Source of the DNA: Streptomyces malaysiensis subsp. samsunensis
GTDB taxonomy: Bacteria; Actinomycetota; Actinomycetes; Streptomycetales; Streptomycetaceae
DNA: 64,000 nt
Assembly: GCF_024519315.1 (NCBI RefSeq)
Contig: NZ_JANIIC010000015.1
Coordinates: 1-64,000, forward strand
Direction: 5' to 3'
Shown piece after piece: positions 49,119 to 60,492 of this stretch. Each line of letters begins with the position of its first letter. Position 1 is the first letter of the stretch. A program made the position numbers and the translations under genes. The notes under the pieces are model-generated. The model had not been told where the DNA came from. It was given only the letters and a program-made list of their open reading frames with translations, and did not search any database.

Positions 49119-49751
49119 CTACGCGGCGGCGCGCACCTCCCGCGCGGCGTCCGCGTGGAGCGCGACGCGGACCAGGGCCGCGGCCAGCCGGGGCAGGTCC
49201 TCCTCGGCCACCAGCCCCGCCAGCGACCGTGCGCTCTTCGGCAGTCCGACGCGCTCGGCGCCCTCCAGCGCCTTGCGGTCGAAGTACGGGGCGAACTCCG
49301 GCCAGAGGCCCTGCGCCTCGCGCAGGAAGATGTTCACCCCGGCCGGCCCGATGCCGTTGATTCCTCGCAGCAGCTTCTTCGGGTCCCCGGCCTTCCGCAT
49401 CCGCCGCAGATCGCCCCCGTACTCCCGGTTCACCAGCTCGGCCGCCTCCCCCAGCTGGGTGGCGGTCCGCTCGTCGTAGCGCCGGTAGCCGCCCTCGCCC
49501 AGCGCGTCGACCCGCCGCTGCCAGTCGGCCTCCGCCATCCGCCGCGGGTCGCGCATCCCGGCGTCGAAGAGGGCGCGGGCGGCGGCGACCGCGATATCGG
49601 ACCTGATCCGCGCGGACAGCAGATGTGCGAGCACCAGCAGCTGGTAGAGCGGGCCGGGGGCGTCGCGGAGCTTGATCCCGGCCTCGGCGGCGAAGGTCGT
49701 GCCCTGCTGGTCGAGCAGAGTGCGCGCCACGCTCTCGTTCTTGTCGCTCAT
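49119..49751 (-). CDS. HhH-GPD DNA glycosylase/endonuclease III-like protein
   Basis: 210 aa. All-helical with a helix-hairpin-helix near LLRGINGIGPAGVNIFLRE and the preceding LVLAHLLSARIRSDIAVAAARALFDAG segment of endonuclease III-like proteins. The 4Fe-4S cysteine cluster of EndoIII is absent. It may excise damaged bases, or be a catalytically altered relative. ATG at 49751 preferred; an in-frame start 14 codons upstream exists. Confidence 0.78.
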   Translation of the reverse strand: MSDKNESVARTLLDQQGTTFAAEAGIKLRDAPGPLYQLLVLAHLLSARIRSDIAVAAARALFDAGMRDPRRMAEADWQRRVDALGEGGYRRYDERTATQLGEAAELVNREYGGDLRRMRKAGDPKKLLRGINGIGPAGVNIFLREAQGLWPEFAPYFDRKALEGAERVGLPKSARSLAGLVAEEDLPRLAAALVRVALHADAAREVRAAA

Positions 49752-49814
49752 CGCCGATCCCGCCTCGTCGTATGGTGCCGTCGCGTCGGACACGGGTACC
49801 CGGCGACGGCTCGC

Positions 49815-51533
49815 TCATTCGGGGCCGCTCCGCATGATCTTCCAAATGCGGGTGGCGACCTGGAGGTTGAGCCTGCTGTCCACGTCCGCCAGATCGCTGC
49901 CGCCGATCTCGCGGATCCGCTGGAGCCGGTAGCGCAGGGTCGAGCGGTGGATCACCAGCGCCGCGGCCGTCTCGCTGTAGTTGCCGCCGCGGTCGAAGTA
50001 CTGGGAGAGGGTCTCCACCAGGTCCGTGTGGTGCAGGGCGTCGTAGTCCAGCAGCGGGCCCAGCCACTCCCGGACGAACCGCTCGACCTCACAGTGGTCG
50101 TTCCCGGTGCGCAGGATCCGGTACAGCCCCAGGTCGTCGTAGAGCGTCATGCCGTTCGCGCTGTGCGACCAGCGGCGCACCTCCAGCGCCCGCAGCGCCT
50201 CCTGGTACGAGCGGGGCACCTCGTGCGGGGTGGCACAGCGGGCGCCCACCCCGATCGCCCCGCTGTCCGTGCCGAGCTCACGGCTCAGCGCCGGGTGCAG
50301 CGACCGCTCGCCCGGTGCGCCCTGGGCCACCAGGACCGCCGTGTCCGAGCGCAGGGCGGGCAGGATCCGCAGGCCGAGGCCGGTGGCCGCCCGGCTCACG
50401 GCCTTGAGGAAGACATCGTCGGCCGGCCGGTCCGTCCAGCGCACCACGATCACATGGTGCGGCCCGTGCAGATCGTGGCCGACCGCCTCCGCGCGGGCGT
50501 ACGCACCGGCGTCGTCCGTGCCCGAGAGCAGATCGTCGACCAGCTCCCGCCGCAGCCGCAGCTCCACCTCGGCCAGCTCGCGCAGATGCGCCAGCTCCAG
50601 GCCCAGCGAGGTCGCGGCGTGGTCCAGCGCGCGCACGGCCCGCTCATCGGCCCGGCCGTCCGGGTCCACCAGGCAGAGCGCGCCCAGCACCTCACCGCGC
50701 GGATCGGCCACCGCCACCAGCCGGTCCCGCATCCGCATCGGGCGCGGCCGGCGGATGGCCTCCCGCAGCAGCTCCTCGCGGTGCGCCGGATCGGGTTTGG
50801 GATAGGGGTCCGGGCGGCCGGGGCCCGCCCAGGCCCTGAGGTTGCCGAACCGGTCCTCGGCGGCGGCCGCGAGCCCGGTGATCCGGTACAGCGTCCGGAC
50901 GATCCCGTCCTCGCCGTCGCCGTGGGCGGCCGAGCGGGCGAGGGCGTCATGGACCTCGCGCAGCTGGCAGAGGTCGGTCAGCGAGGAGTCCAGCCGCCGC
51001 CGTATCGCCTCCCGCTCGTCCCGCGCCCGGCGCAGCTCCTGGGCCTGCACGCGCTCACGGCGGCGCGCGGCGTCCGCACGGCGGTGCGCGGCGGCGGCGG
51101 ACAGCGCGGCGGCCGTCTGCCGTACGAGCAGGGAGAGCAACAGCCGCTCGTCCTCGCCCGGCCGGTCGCGGTAGCTCACCACCAGGGCGCCGTGCAGCCC
51201 GTCCGGCTCATCCGGCCCGCCCCGCTCGCGCAGCCCGAACGCCCAGCCCCAGGCCCGCCGGGGGAACCGCACCGGCCCGTCCCGTCCGGCCAGCTCCCTC
51301 ACCTGCGCGTCCAGGGCCTCGGTGGCGCGCGGGCCGTCGTCCGGACAGCGGACCAGACCCTCGCCGAGCCGTAGGTATCCCGCCTCGGCGCGGCCCGCCC
51401 CGACCGCGCTGACCTGGGCCATCGCCCGGCGCAGTATTCCTGCCTCGTCCTGGCCGTCGACCCCGTCGAAGCTGGTGGACAGGGTCAGACAGCGACGCAG
51501 CAGCAGATCGTGGGCGACACCTGGTGGGGCCAT
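49815..51533 (-). CDS. PucR/CdaR-type transcriptional regulator with GAF domain
   Basis: 572 aa. The N-terminal half contains a GAF-like sensory region and an Arg-rich coiled coil. The C-terminus has the PucR HTH: LVETLSQYFDRGGNYSETAAALVIHRSTLRYRLQRIREI. Members control purine, carbohydrate or amino acid catabolism; the effector here is unknown. It is divergent from the cyclic-di-GMP enzyme gene and may also sense its surroundings, but no target is evident. ATG at 51533. Confidence 0.85.
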   Translation of the reverse strand: MAPPGVAHDLLLRRCLTLSTSFDGVDGQDEAGILRRAMAQVSAVGAGRAEAGYLRLGEGLVRCPDDGPRATEALDAQVRELAGRDGPVRFPRRAWGWAFGLRERGGPDEPDGLHGALVVSYRDRPGEDERLLLSLLVRQTAAALSAAAAHRRADAARRRERVQAQELRRARDEREAIRRRLDSSLTDLCQLREVHDALARSAAHGDGEDGIVRTLYRITGLAAAAEDRFGNLRAWAGPGRPDPYPKPDPAHREELLREAIRRPRPMRMRDRLVAVADPRGEVLGALCLVDPDGRADERAVRALDHAATSLGLELAHLRELAEVELRLRRELVDDLLSGTDDAGAYARAEAVGHDLHGPHHVIVVRWTDRPADDVFLKAVSRAATGLGLRILPALRSDTAVLVAQGAPGERSLHPALSRELGTDSGAIGVGARCATPHEVPRSYQEALRALEVRRWSHSANGMTLYDDLGLYRILRTGNDHCEVERFVREWLGPLLDYDALHHTDLVETLSQYFDRGGNYSETAAALVIHRSTLRYRLQRIREIGGSDLADVDSRLNLQVATRIWKIMRSGPE

Positions 51534-52276
51534 TGGGTCACTCCGTGCGTCCTCATGTGTCCCGTGCGTCCTCACGCCTCCTCGCGGAGATCCACCCGGC
51601 GAGTACCCCATTCATGGTAATTCACCGCATGAGGGTGAAAATGGCGCACGGATTTCGATCCGCTGGGAGCAGTGGACGGCGGGACGGCCGGCCCCGCGGT
51701 GGCCGGTCCGCTTCCCGCCGGGCGGACCGGAGGGCGAGCGGGCGGGCCGGGAGGTCCGCGCCTGTGCCGCGACGCGCGCGGGGCGCCCGGACGCGCCGAC
51801 GTGATGGATTTCCCAATTCGACTGCTCACACGCGGGGTTGGCGCCCCGCCAGAACGCGGCCTCCGAAGGGGGTTTCGAGGACCGGCTTTCACTGGCCCGC
51901 CCTCTGGAGGACCGAGGTCAACGCGGTGGTTGGGCCGCTGGCAGATGCCTGTGACAGATGCTCGTCGGCCCCCGGCGGCGCCCATCTTCATGATCGCATC
52001 CGGATTGAAGATTTCCGTTTTTCCTTTCCTCATCGAACGGTTGATCAGTAATCTCGCCTCAGCAGCGGGTTGCCGTGCCGCTCTTCGTCGTGCTCAACTT
52101 CCCCGAGGACGCGGACGACCCGAGGGCGGCCCCGGAAGCCGGAAGAGGGCGAAGGAAGTGCAGGACGTGGACTGGCAGCCGGAGGGCACCGACGCCACAG
52201 GCGAGGACGCGGCAGGCGAACGGGACACAGCTCATAGGGCCACAGCCCATCGCGGCCGCCCCGGGGAGCGCACGAT
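51534..52276. other. long divergent intergenic region, 743 bp
   Basis: No convincing gene. It has AT-richer patches near 51600-51650, 51800-51830 and 51985-52055 that could contain promoters for the PucR and GGDEF-EAL genes. Unusually long for this genome. Confidence 0.45.
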
Positions 52277-54508
52277 ATGACCTCCGAATCGGGCGGGCCG
52301 AGATGTGAACGCGGCGCCGGGGACGCCGCGGAACACCCCGCCCCCACGGACAGCGACCCGCTGAGGCGCTTCGCGGGCATCTGGTGCCGGGCCGTCCACC
52401 CGCTGGCGGCCACCACGATGACCCCCGAGGCGTTCGAGGACTATCTGCTGCCGTTGGCCCACCGGTTGAGTGCCGCCCTGCGCTCCTCCCCCTTCGACAC
52501 CGAGGCCGCGTACGGCGTCGGGGCCGCGCTGGTGGACGCCCACTGCACCGAGCCCGAGGCGCTGCCCGCCATCCTGGGCGTCATCGACGCCCATCTGGTG
52601 TCCTGCTCGACGCCCGCCGCGCCCTCCCGCCGGCCGTCCGCCGAGCCGGGCCACGAGCCGCCGGCCGACGAGGAGGCGCGCGCCCGCTGTGTGCGGCTCC
52701 AGCACGCCCTCGCCGCCGGATTCGTCCGCGAGCTGCGCAAGCGCGAGCGCGATGAGCAGGCGGCCATCTCCCGGGCCGCGCTGGCCGCCCGGACCGAGGC
52801 CGAGAAGGCGCTGCACACGAGCGAGGCCAAGTTCCAGGCCGTCTTCGAGGGCGCGGTCATCGGCGTGGGCATCGCCGGACTCGACGGCGAGGTGCTCGTC
52901 GTCAACGACGCCATGGCCCGGATGTTCGGCGGGATGGACTTCTTCCGCCCCGGCCGCAACGTCACCGAGTTCGTCCACCCCGACGACGTACCCGGCGCCC
53001 ATGAGCTCTACCGCGAGCTGGTCAGCGGCGAGCGCGACCACTTCCGCATCGAGAAGCCGCACTACCGCGACGACGGCAGCGAGCTGTGGACCAATCTGAC
53101 GGTCACCCTGCTGCGCGACTCCAGCGGCGCCCCGCAGTACCAGCTCGCCCTCGCCGAGGACATCACCGAGCACCGGCGGCTACGGGAGCGGCTGCGCTAC
53201 GAGGCCACCCACGACGAGCTGACCGGGCTGCCCAACCGCCCCCTGTTCCTGGAACGGCTGGACCAGGTGCTGGCCGCCGGCGACGACGCCGACCGGTTCG
53301 GCGTGTGCTACCTGGACCTGGACGGCTTCAAGGCCGTCAACGACAGCCTCGGGCACATCGTCGGCGACCGGATGCTCAAGGCCGTCGCGGAACGCCTCCA
53401 GGGCTGTGTGAACGCCCCCGCCGAGCTGATCGCCCGGGTCGGCGGCGATGAGTTCCTCGCCCTGGTCACCGGCCCCGCGGCGCAGGCCGACGGCGCCGCG
53501 CTGGCCCGCCGGATGCTCGCCGCGCTCGCCGAACCCGTCCGCGTCGAGGGCCGTGAGCTGCGGGTCCGGGCCAGCATCGGGGTGGTCGACGGCCGGGCCG
53601 GGGAGATCGGCCGGGCCGAGGTGCTGCGCAGCGCCGACATCACCATGTACCGGGCCAAGGCCGCGGGCGGCAATCGCTACGAGATCGCCGACGCCGACTC
53701 CAACGCCCGGGTGATCGCCCGCCACAGCCTCACCAACGGGCTGCCCTCCGCCCTGGAGAAGGGCGAGTTCTTCATCGAGTACCAGCCGCTGGTACGGCTC
53801 ACCGACGGCACTGTGCGCGGTGCGGAGGCGCTCGTACGCTGGCTGCATCCGGTGCACGGAGTGCTCGGCCCCGACCAGTTCATCCCGCTCGCCGAGGACA
53901 CCGGGCTGATCGTCCCGCTCGGCCGCTGGGTGCTGGAGCAGGCCGCCCGGCAGGCACGCGAGTGGCGCGACGCCGACGACGAGGGCGGCGAGCCGCTGCG
54001 CGTCAACGTCAATCTCTCGCCGTGCCAGCTGAGCCATCCCACGCTGGTCTCCGACACGGTGGCGGTCCTGGAGAACGCCGGGCTGTGCCCCAGCGCGCTG
54101 TGCCTGGAGGTCACCGAGAACGACCTCATCGGCGCCGACGAGAGCGCCCTGCGGCCCCTGCGGCAACTCGCCGACCTGGGCGTGGACATCGCCCTGGACG
54201 ACTTCGGCACCGGCTACTCCAACCTGTCGTATCTGCGCCGGCTCCCGGTGAGCACCCTCAAACTGGACCGTTCCTTCACCCGGGGCATGCAGCGGGCCCC
54301 GGCCGACCCGGTCGACGTCAAGATCGTCGAGGGGATCGTCTCGCTCGCCCACACACTGGACCTCGCGGTGACGGTCGAGGGCGTGGAGACGGCCGTCCAG
54401 GCCGAGCATCTGCGCGGGCTGGGCTGTGACACCGGCCAGGGCTGGTACTACGCCCGCCCGGGCCCGCCCGAGCGGCTGCACACCCTGGCGCTGGCCGACG
54501 CGAGCTGA
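52277..54508 (+). CDS. PAS-GGDEF-EAL cyclic-di-GMP enzyme (CdgA/RmdA-like)
   Basis: 743 aa. An N-terminal helical region (about 25-165) is followed by PAS (about 180-300, VFEGAVIGVGIAGLDGEV, ending LALAEDITEHRRL), a GGDEF domain with an intact RVGGDEF motif near residue 390, and an EAL domain with intact GAEALVRW near 515 and DDFGTGYSNL. Both catalytic motifs are kept, so it could make and degrade c-di-GMP, the second messenger controlling BldD and sporulation. No transmembrane helices, so cytosolic. The balance of the two activities cannot be read from sequence. Confidence 0.92.
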   Translation: MTSESGGPRCERGAGDAAEHPAPTDSDPLRRFAGIWCRAVHPLAATTMTPEAFEDYLLPLAHRLSAALRSSPFDTEAAYGVGAALVDAHCTEPEALPAILGVIDAHLVSCSTPAAPSRRPSAEPGHEPPADEEARARCVRLQHALAAGFVRELRKRERDEQAAISRAALAARTEAEKALHTSEAKFQAVFEGAVIGVGIAGLDGEVLVVNDAMARMFGGMDFFRPGRNVTEFVHPDDVPGAHELYRELVSGERDHFRIEKPHYRDDGSELWTNLTVTLLRDSSGAPQYQLALAEDITEHRRLRERLRYEATHDELTGLPNRPLFLERLDQVLAAGDDADRFGVCYLDLDGFKAVNDSLGHIVGDRMLKAVAERLQGCVNAPAELIARVGGDEFLALVTGPAAQADGAALARRMLAALAEPVRVEGRELRVRASIGVVDGRAGEIGRAEVLRSADITMYRAKAAGGNRYEIADADSNARVIARHSLTNGLPSALEKGEFFIEYQPLVRLTDGTVRGAEALVRWLHPVHGVLGPDQFIPLAEDTGLIVPLGRWVLEQAARQAREWRDADDEGGEPLRVNVNLSPCQLSHPTLVSDTVAVLENAGLCPSALCLEVTENDLIGADESALRPLRQLADLGVDIALDDFGTGYSNLSYLRRLPVSTLKLDRSFTRGMQRAPADPVDVKIVEGIVSLAHTLDLAVTVEGVETAVQAEHLRGLGCDTGQGWYYARPGPPERLHTLALADAS

Positions 54509-54626
54509 GGGCGACGCCGGGGGAGGGCGCGGGCAGATGGTTGTCCGCCGCCCTCGCACGCCCTTGGGGCGCCCCTCGCGCCCATGTGGCTGCCCCCTCG
54601 CGCCCATGCGGACGATGGGGCCGCGC

Positions 54627-54983
54627 TCAGCTCGCCGCGTCGTCCAGCAGCCGTGAGCGGATCAGGAACCGCACACCCTCCGGGGCCTCCAGGGAGAAGC
54701 CGCTGCCGCGGCCGGGCACCACATCCACCGTGAGATGCGTATGGGCCCATCGCTCGAACTGCGAGGCCGACATCCAGAAGCCCACCGGCTCCTCGACCCC
54801 GTCCACCTCCAGCTCCCCGAGCAGCACATCCGACCCGCCCGTACGGAACTCGCCGAGCGGATAGCACATCGGGGCGCTGCCGTCGCAGCAGCCGCCCGAC
54901 TGGTGGAACATCAGCGGCCCGTGCTCCGCCCTCAGTTGGCGGATCAGCTCGGCCGCGGCCGGGGTCAGCGCGATACGGTCCAT
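54627..54983 (-). CDS. DUF779 protein, partner of the aldehyde dehydrogenase
   Basis: 118 aa with the DUF779 core LMFHQSGGCCDGSAPMCYP, rich in potential metal-binding cysteines, and WMSASQFERWAHTHLTVDVVPGRG. Genes of this family regularly accompany acetaldehyde dehydrogenase genes; the exact role is unknown. ATG at 54983 with GGAGAGGG upstream. It lies 183 bases after the dehydrogenase gene on the same strand, across a hairpin. Confidence 0.87.
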   Translation of the reverse strand: MDRIALTPAAAELIRQLRAEHGPLMFHQSGGCCDGSAPMCYPLGEFRTGGSDVLLGELEVDGVEEPVGFWMSASQFERWAHTHLTVDVVPGRGSGFSLEAPEGVRFLIRSRLLDDAAS

Positions 54984-55118
54984 GGGCGATCCCTCTCCGG
55001 TCATCTCGCCGAGCGGTCAGGGGCCGGGCCCAGCGAACCTCCGGCCACGTTGCGAGAACGTTGCCCTCTCACCATGCCACCGGCAGCGCGCGCAGCCCAT
55101 AGGCGACGAGCGCGCGAG

Positions 55119-55158
55119 AAGGGCGCATGCCGGGAAACGGCCCCGGTCATGCGCCCTT
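55119..55158. terminator. hairpin between aldehyde dehydrogenase and DUF779 genes
   Basis: AAGGGCGCATG at 55119-55129 and CATGCGCCCTT at 55148-55158, with an inner CCGGG/CCCGG pair. It follows the dehydrogenase stop, so it should end or attenuate that transcript before DUF779. Confidence 0.75.
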
Positions 55159-55166
55159 TTCGGGGT

Positions 55167-56690
<1,524 letters not shown>

Positions 56691-56844
56691 GGGGCGGCCT
56701 CCCGTGGTGTACGCGTGGTGGGTCTCGTTGCCGGGACGCGGCTTGGCACATCCCGGCTCCGCCCGCGCCGACACGGGCGGAGCCGACGGGGAGGCTAGGG
56801 GCGGTTACGTTGCGCGGACGTTGCGTCCCGGTGGCCGTCCCCTT

Positions 56845-56914
56845 GCCGTGGAGCCCGGCCTTCCTGGTGGGTGCCCCCCGGCCGTAGAGCTCGGCCTTCC
56901 TGGTGGGCGCCCCG
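56845..56914. repeat. tandem duplication of ~35 bp before the aldehyde dehydrogenase gene
   Basis: CGGCCTTCCTGGTGGG occurs in two adjacent units of about 35 bp (56845-56880 and 56881-56914) just after the GAF-regulator stop. Noncoding; might bind the regulator or be slippage-born. Confidence 0.55.
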
Positions 56915-56948
56915 GCCGCCGGGCCCTGACTTCCGAGCGGGCACGCCT

Positions 56949-58298
56949 TCACCGTCGGGCCCCGCCGCCCTGGCGGGCGCTCCCTCCGTGGTGGGCTCCG
57001 CCGCCCTGGAGCGCGCCGTCTTCGTGGTCGAGGCCGCCCAGTCCGTACAGCTCCCGCAGCCGCCGCACCCGGGCCGCCGGGACCGCCCGGCCCGGCGCAT
57101 GGGCCGGAAGCGCGGTCAGCAGCGCCTCCGCGACCTCCAGATCCTCCTCGCCCCACGGCGTCTGCGCCCAGCGCCGCAGCAGTTCCGGATCGCCGTGGGA
57201 CAGCACGGCGCGCCGCAATCCGTCCTCCAGCACCTGCCGCATCCGGCACACCCCCGGCGCCTCCGACAGCGGCAGCAGCGGCCCCGGGTACGCCCGCAGC
57301 GCCGTATACGCGTCACCGGAGGCCAATGCCTCGGCGGCGTCCGCCAGATCGGTGCGCACGGGTCCGCAGAGCCGGTACGGGCGCGAGCCCAGCAGCGGGC
57401 CCACCAGGCGGCGCAGCCGCGACAGCTCGGCCCGCAGCGTCACCGGGGAGCGATCGTCGGCCCGAGGGCCGTAGAGCTCGAGCGTCAGCTGGTCGCCGGA
57501 CAGCCCCTCGGGATGGCCGGCCAGCAGCACCATGATCTCGCTGTGCCGCCGTCCGAGCCGCAGCCGCCGCCCGTCGACGGCCAGCAGCGCCTCGTCCCGG
57601 CCCAGCGCGGTCAGCGAGATCCGCGGGCCGCGCGTCCGCGGCGCCTCGGCGAGCAGCTGGGCCTCGGCGGCGCGGGCCGTCGCCTGGACCAGGGCCAGGC
57701 TGTGCGGGGCGGCCAGATGGTCCCCGCCGGTGATGTCCACCGCGCCCAGCAGCCGTCCGGTGTGCGGATCGTGGACGGGGGCGGCGGCGCAGGTCCACGG
57801 CTGCACGGTGCGGTTGAAGTGCTCGGTGGCGAAGATCTGCACCGCATGGTCGACGGTGAGCGCCGTCCCTGGCGCGTTGGTGCCCGCATGGCGCTCGTCC
57901 CAGCGCGCCCCGGCCACGAAGTTCATCCGCTCGGCCCGGTTGCGTACGCCCGCGTGCCCCTCCACCCACAGCAGCCGGCCCTGTTCGTCGCAGACCGCGA
58001 GCAGATGGGCCCCGTCGTAGGCGATGGTGCCCAGCAGCTCCCGGAACAGCGGCATCACCCGGGCCAGCGGATGGTCCGCGCGGTAGGTGTCCAGCGCGTC
58101 GTCCGCCAGGTCGATCGGTGCGCTGCCCTCCTGGGTGACCCGCGCGTCGGCCGAGCGCCGCCAGGATTCCGCCACCACCGGCCGTACGGCCGGACCCACC
58201 GCCTCTCCGGTCAGGAACGCCTCATGGGCGCGGCGCACGGCGCGGGTGCGCTCAGCGGGGTCGGTGCCGGACGCCATCGCCAGCCAGGGATTGACCAT
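56949..58298 (-). CDS. GAF-domain transcriptional activator (AcoR-like N-terminus, no AAA domain)
   Basis: 449 aa. The N-terminal AcoR/GAF region (VVAESWRRS, LLAVCDEQGRLLWVEGH, NFVAGARWDERHAGTNAPGTAL, FNRTVQPWTCAAAPVHDP) resembles activators of alcohol/acetoin catabolism. The sigma54-interacting AAA domain is missing. Instead the C-terminus has a winged-helix-like DNA-binding segment (LRLGRRHSEIMVLLAGHPEGLSGDQLTLELYG). The tail is a Gly/His repeat. It probably activates the aldehyde dehydrogenase gene just downstream on the same strand in response to an aldehyde or alcohol signal. Confidence 0.85.
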   Translation of the reverse strand: MVNPWLAMASGTDPAERTRAVRRAHEAFLTGEAVGPAVRPVVAESWRRSADARVTQEGSAPIDLADDALDTYRADHPLARVMPLFRELLGTIAYDGAHLLAVCDEQGRLLWVEGHAGVRNRAERMNFVAGARWDERHAGTNAPGTALTVDHAVQIFATEHFNRTVQPWTCAAAPVHDPHTGRLLGAVDITGGDHLAAPHSLALVQATARAAEAQLLAEAPRTRGPRISLTALGRDEALLAVDGRRLRLGRRHSEIMVLLAGHPEGLSGDQLTLELYGPRADDRSPVTLRAELSRLRRLVGPLLGSRPYRLCGPVRTDLADAAEALASGDAYTALRAYPGPLLPLSEAPGVCRMRQVLEDGLRRAVLSHGDPELLRRWAQTPWGEEDLEVAEALLTALPAHAPGRAVPAARVRRLRELYGLGGLDHEDGALQGGGAHHGGSARQGGGARR

Positions 58299-58388
58299 GG
58301 TGCCTCGCTCAGCGGTACGGAGGGGCGGAGTGGAGGGGTTCGCGCTGTCAGGCTTTCATGGATCGGGCCGGGTGGAGCAGTCGGCGGG

Positions 58389-58523
58389 TCAGGTACGGGC
58401 GGGGAGTGAAGGGGCGGGCACGACCCCGGGCGGGGAGGCATAGCCGCAAGAGTGGCAGATCTTCCACCCGTCCTGGTTCACGGCGAGTTGGCCGCCACAG
58501 CTCGGGCACTGCTCGGAGCTCAT
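58389..58523 (-). CDS. 44-aa zinc-ribbon protein
   Basis: A very small gene: ATG at 58521-58523 with AAAGGAACG upstream, frame MSSEQCPSCGGQLAVNQDG, WKICHSCGYASPPG and a short Pro-rich tail. Two CPxC/CHxC pairs form one rubredoxin/zinc-ribbon knuckle. Similar short proteins are widespread in Streptomyces, from memory. Divergent from nothing close; 90 bases upstream of the GAF-regulator gene on the same strand. Possibly a metal-bound protein-interaction module. Confidence 0.72.
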   Translation of the reverse strand: MSSEQCPSCGGQLAVNQDGWKICHSCGYASPPGVVPAPSLPART

Positions 58524-58784
58524 GTTCGTTCCTTTGGTTCATGCGCACCAGGTGGTGCGGGCCACCCGTGCGCTCAGATTTCCTTGTGGGGCGGATGCCC
58601 CGCAATACTCAGAACAAGCCGCGTTGGGGTACGAGCCCTGGATGGAGCGCGTTCACAGGGGGTGCGCGGCGCTGCCGCGGGATCTCCCCGCATACACTCC
58701 CCGCGCCCCCTCGCACCCCGCTTGAACGTGTCGCAGCGGTCGGCCTGCCGATTTTGCCCGGTGCGCGCCTCGCCCGGGGCGCAC

Positions 58785-58830
58785 GACGAAGCGGGCGGGG
58801 AGCCGGTGAGGGCTCCCCGCCCGCGTCGTC
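58785..58830. terminator. terminator of the GH18 chitinase gene
   Basis: GCGGGCGGGGAGCC at 58791-58804 pairs with GGCTCCCCGCCCGC at 58811-58824; outer GACGA/TCGTC pairs extend it. It lies 18 bases beyond the leftward stop. Confidence 0.88.
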
Positions 58831-58847
58831 AGGGGGTGCGTATGGGG

Positions 58848-60110
<1,263 letters not shown>

Positions 60111-60208
60111 GGAATCTCCTCGGTGGGGGGTGAGGGGAGAGTGAACTGCCCGACGACCTGCCCATAGCTTGACATGAACGCGCAGGACAGGGTGGGGAAA
60201 CGGTAGAA

Positions 60209-60240
60209 GGACTAGACCACTCGGGTCAATGGTCTGGGCC
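60209..60240. promoter_or_regulatory. GH18 chitinase operator candidate (DasR-like)
   Basis: GGACTAGACCA at 60209-60219 and TGGTCTGGGCC at 60230-60240 are inverted with 9 of 11 matches and a 10-bp spacer. The minus-strand half AGTGGTCTAGTCC is close to the DasR site core. Same architecture as the perfect repeat before the GH19 gene. Confidence 0.6.
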
Positions 60241-60492
60241 AATCTGTTCCGCCGTGCGACGTTGGTGGGAGAGCGGGTAGGAAGGTGGTGGGCGTACCTG
60301 TGCGAAGTTGGTTGAAGCTCGGGCAACCGGTGCCGGAGCGCTCCGGATCGGGCATACTCCAACCGCCGTAGTGCAGGTCATCACCGATCGCGATCCGACG
60401 GGGCGGCCGGCCGGCGGCAGCAACACCGGCGGCGCCGCCTCACCCCGGCGAACGTCGCCGCAGCGCCTGACTAGGGGAGAGGAGAGCGCGCC

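Noticed and set aside
48750..51374. Long rightward frame overlapping the glycosylase and PucR genes
   Set aside because: Antisense to two well-supported genes; product rich in Arg/Gly/Pro/Val without domains.
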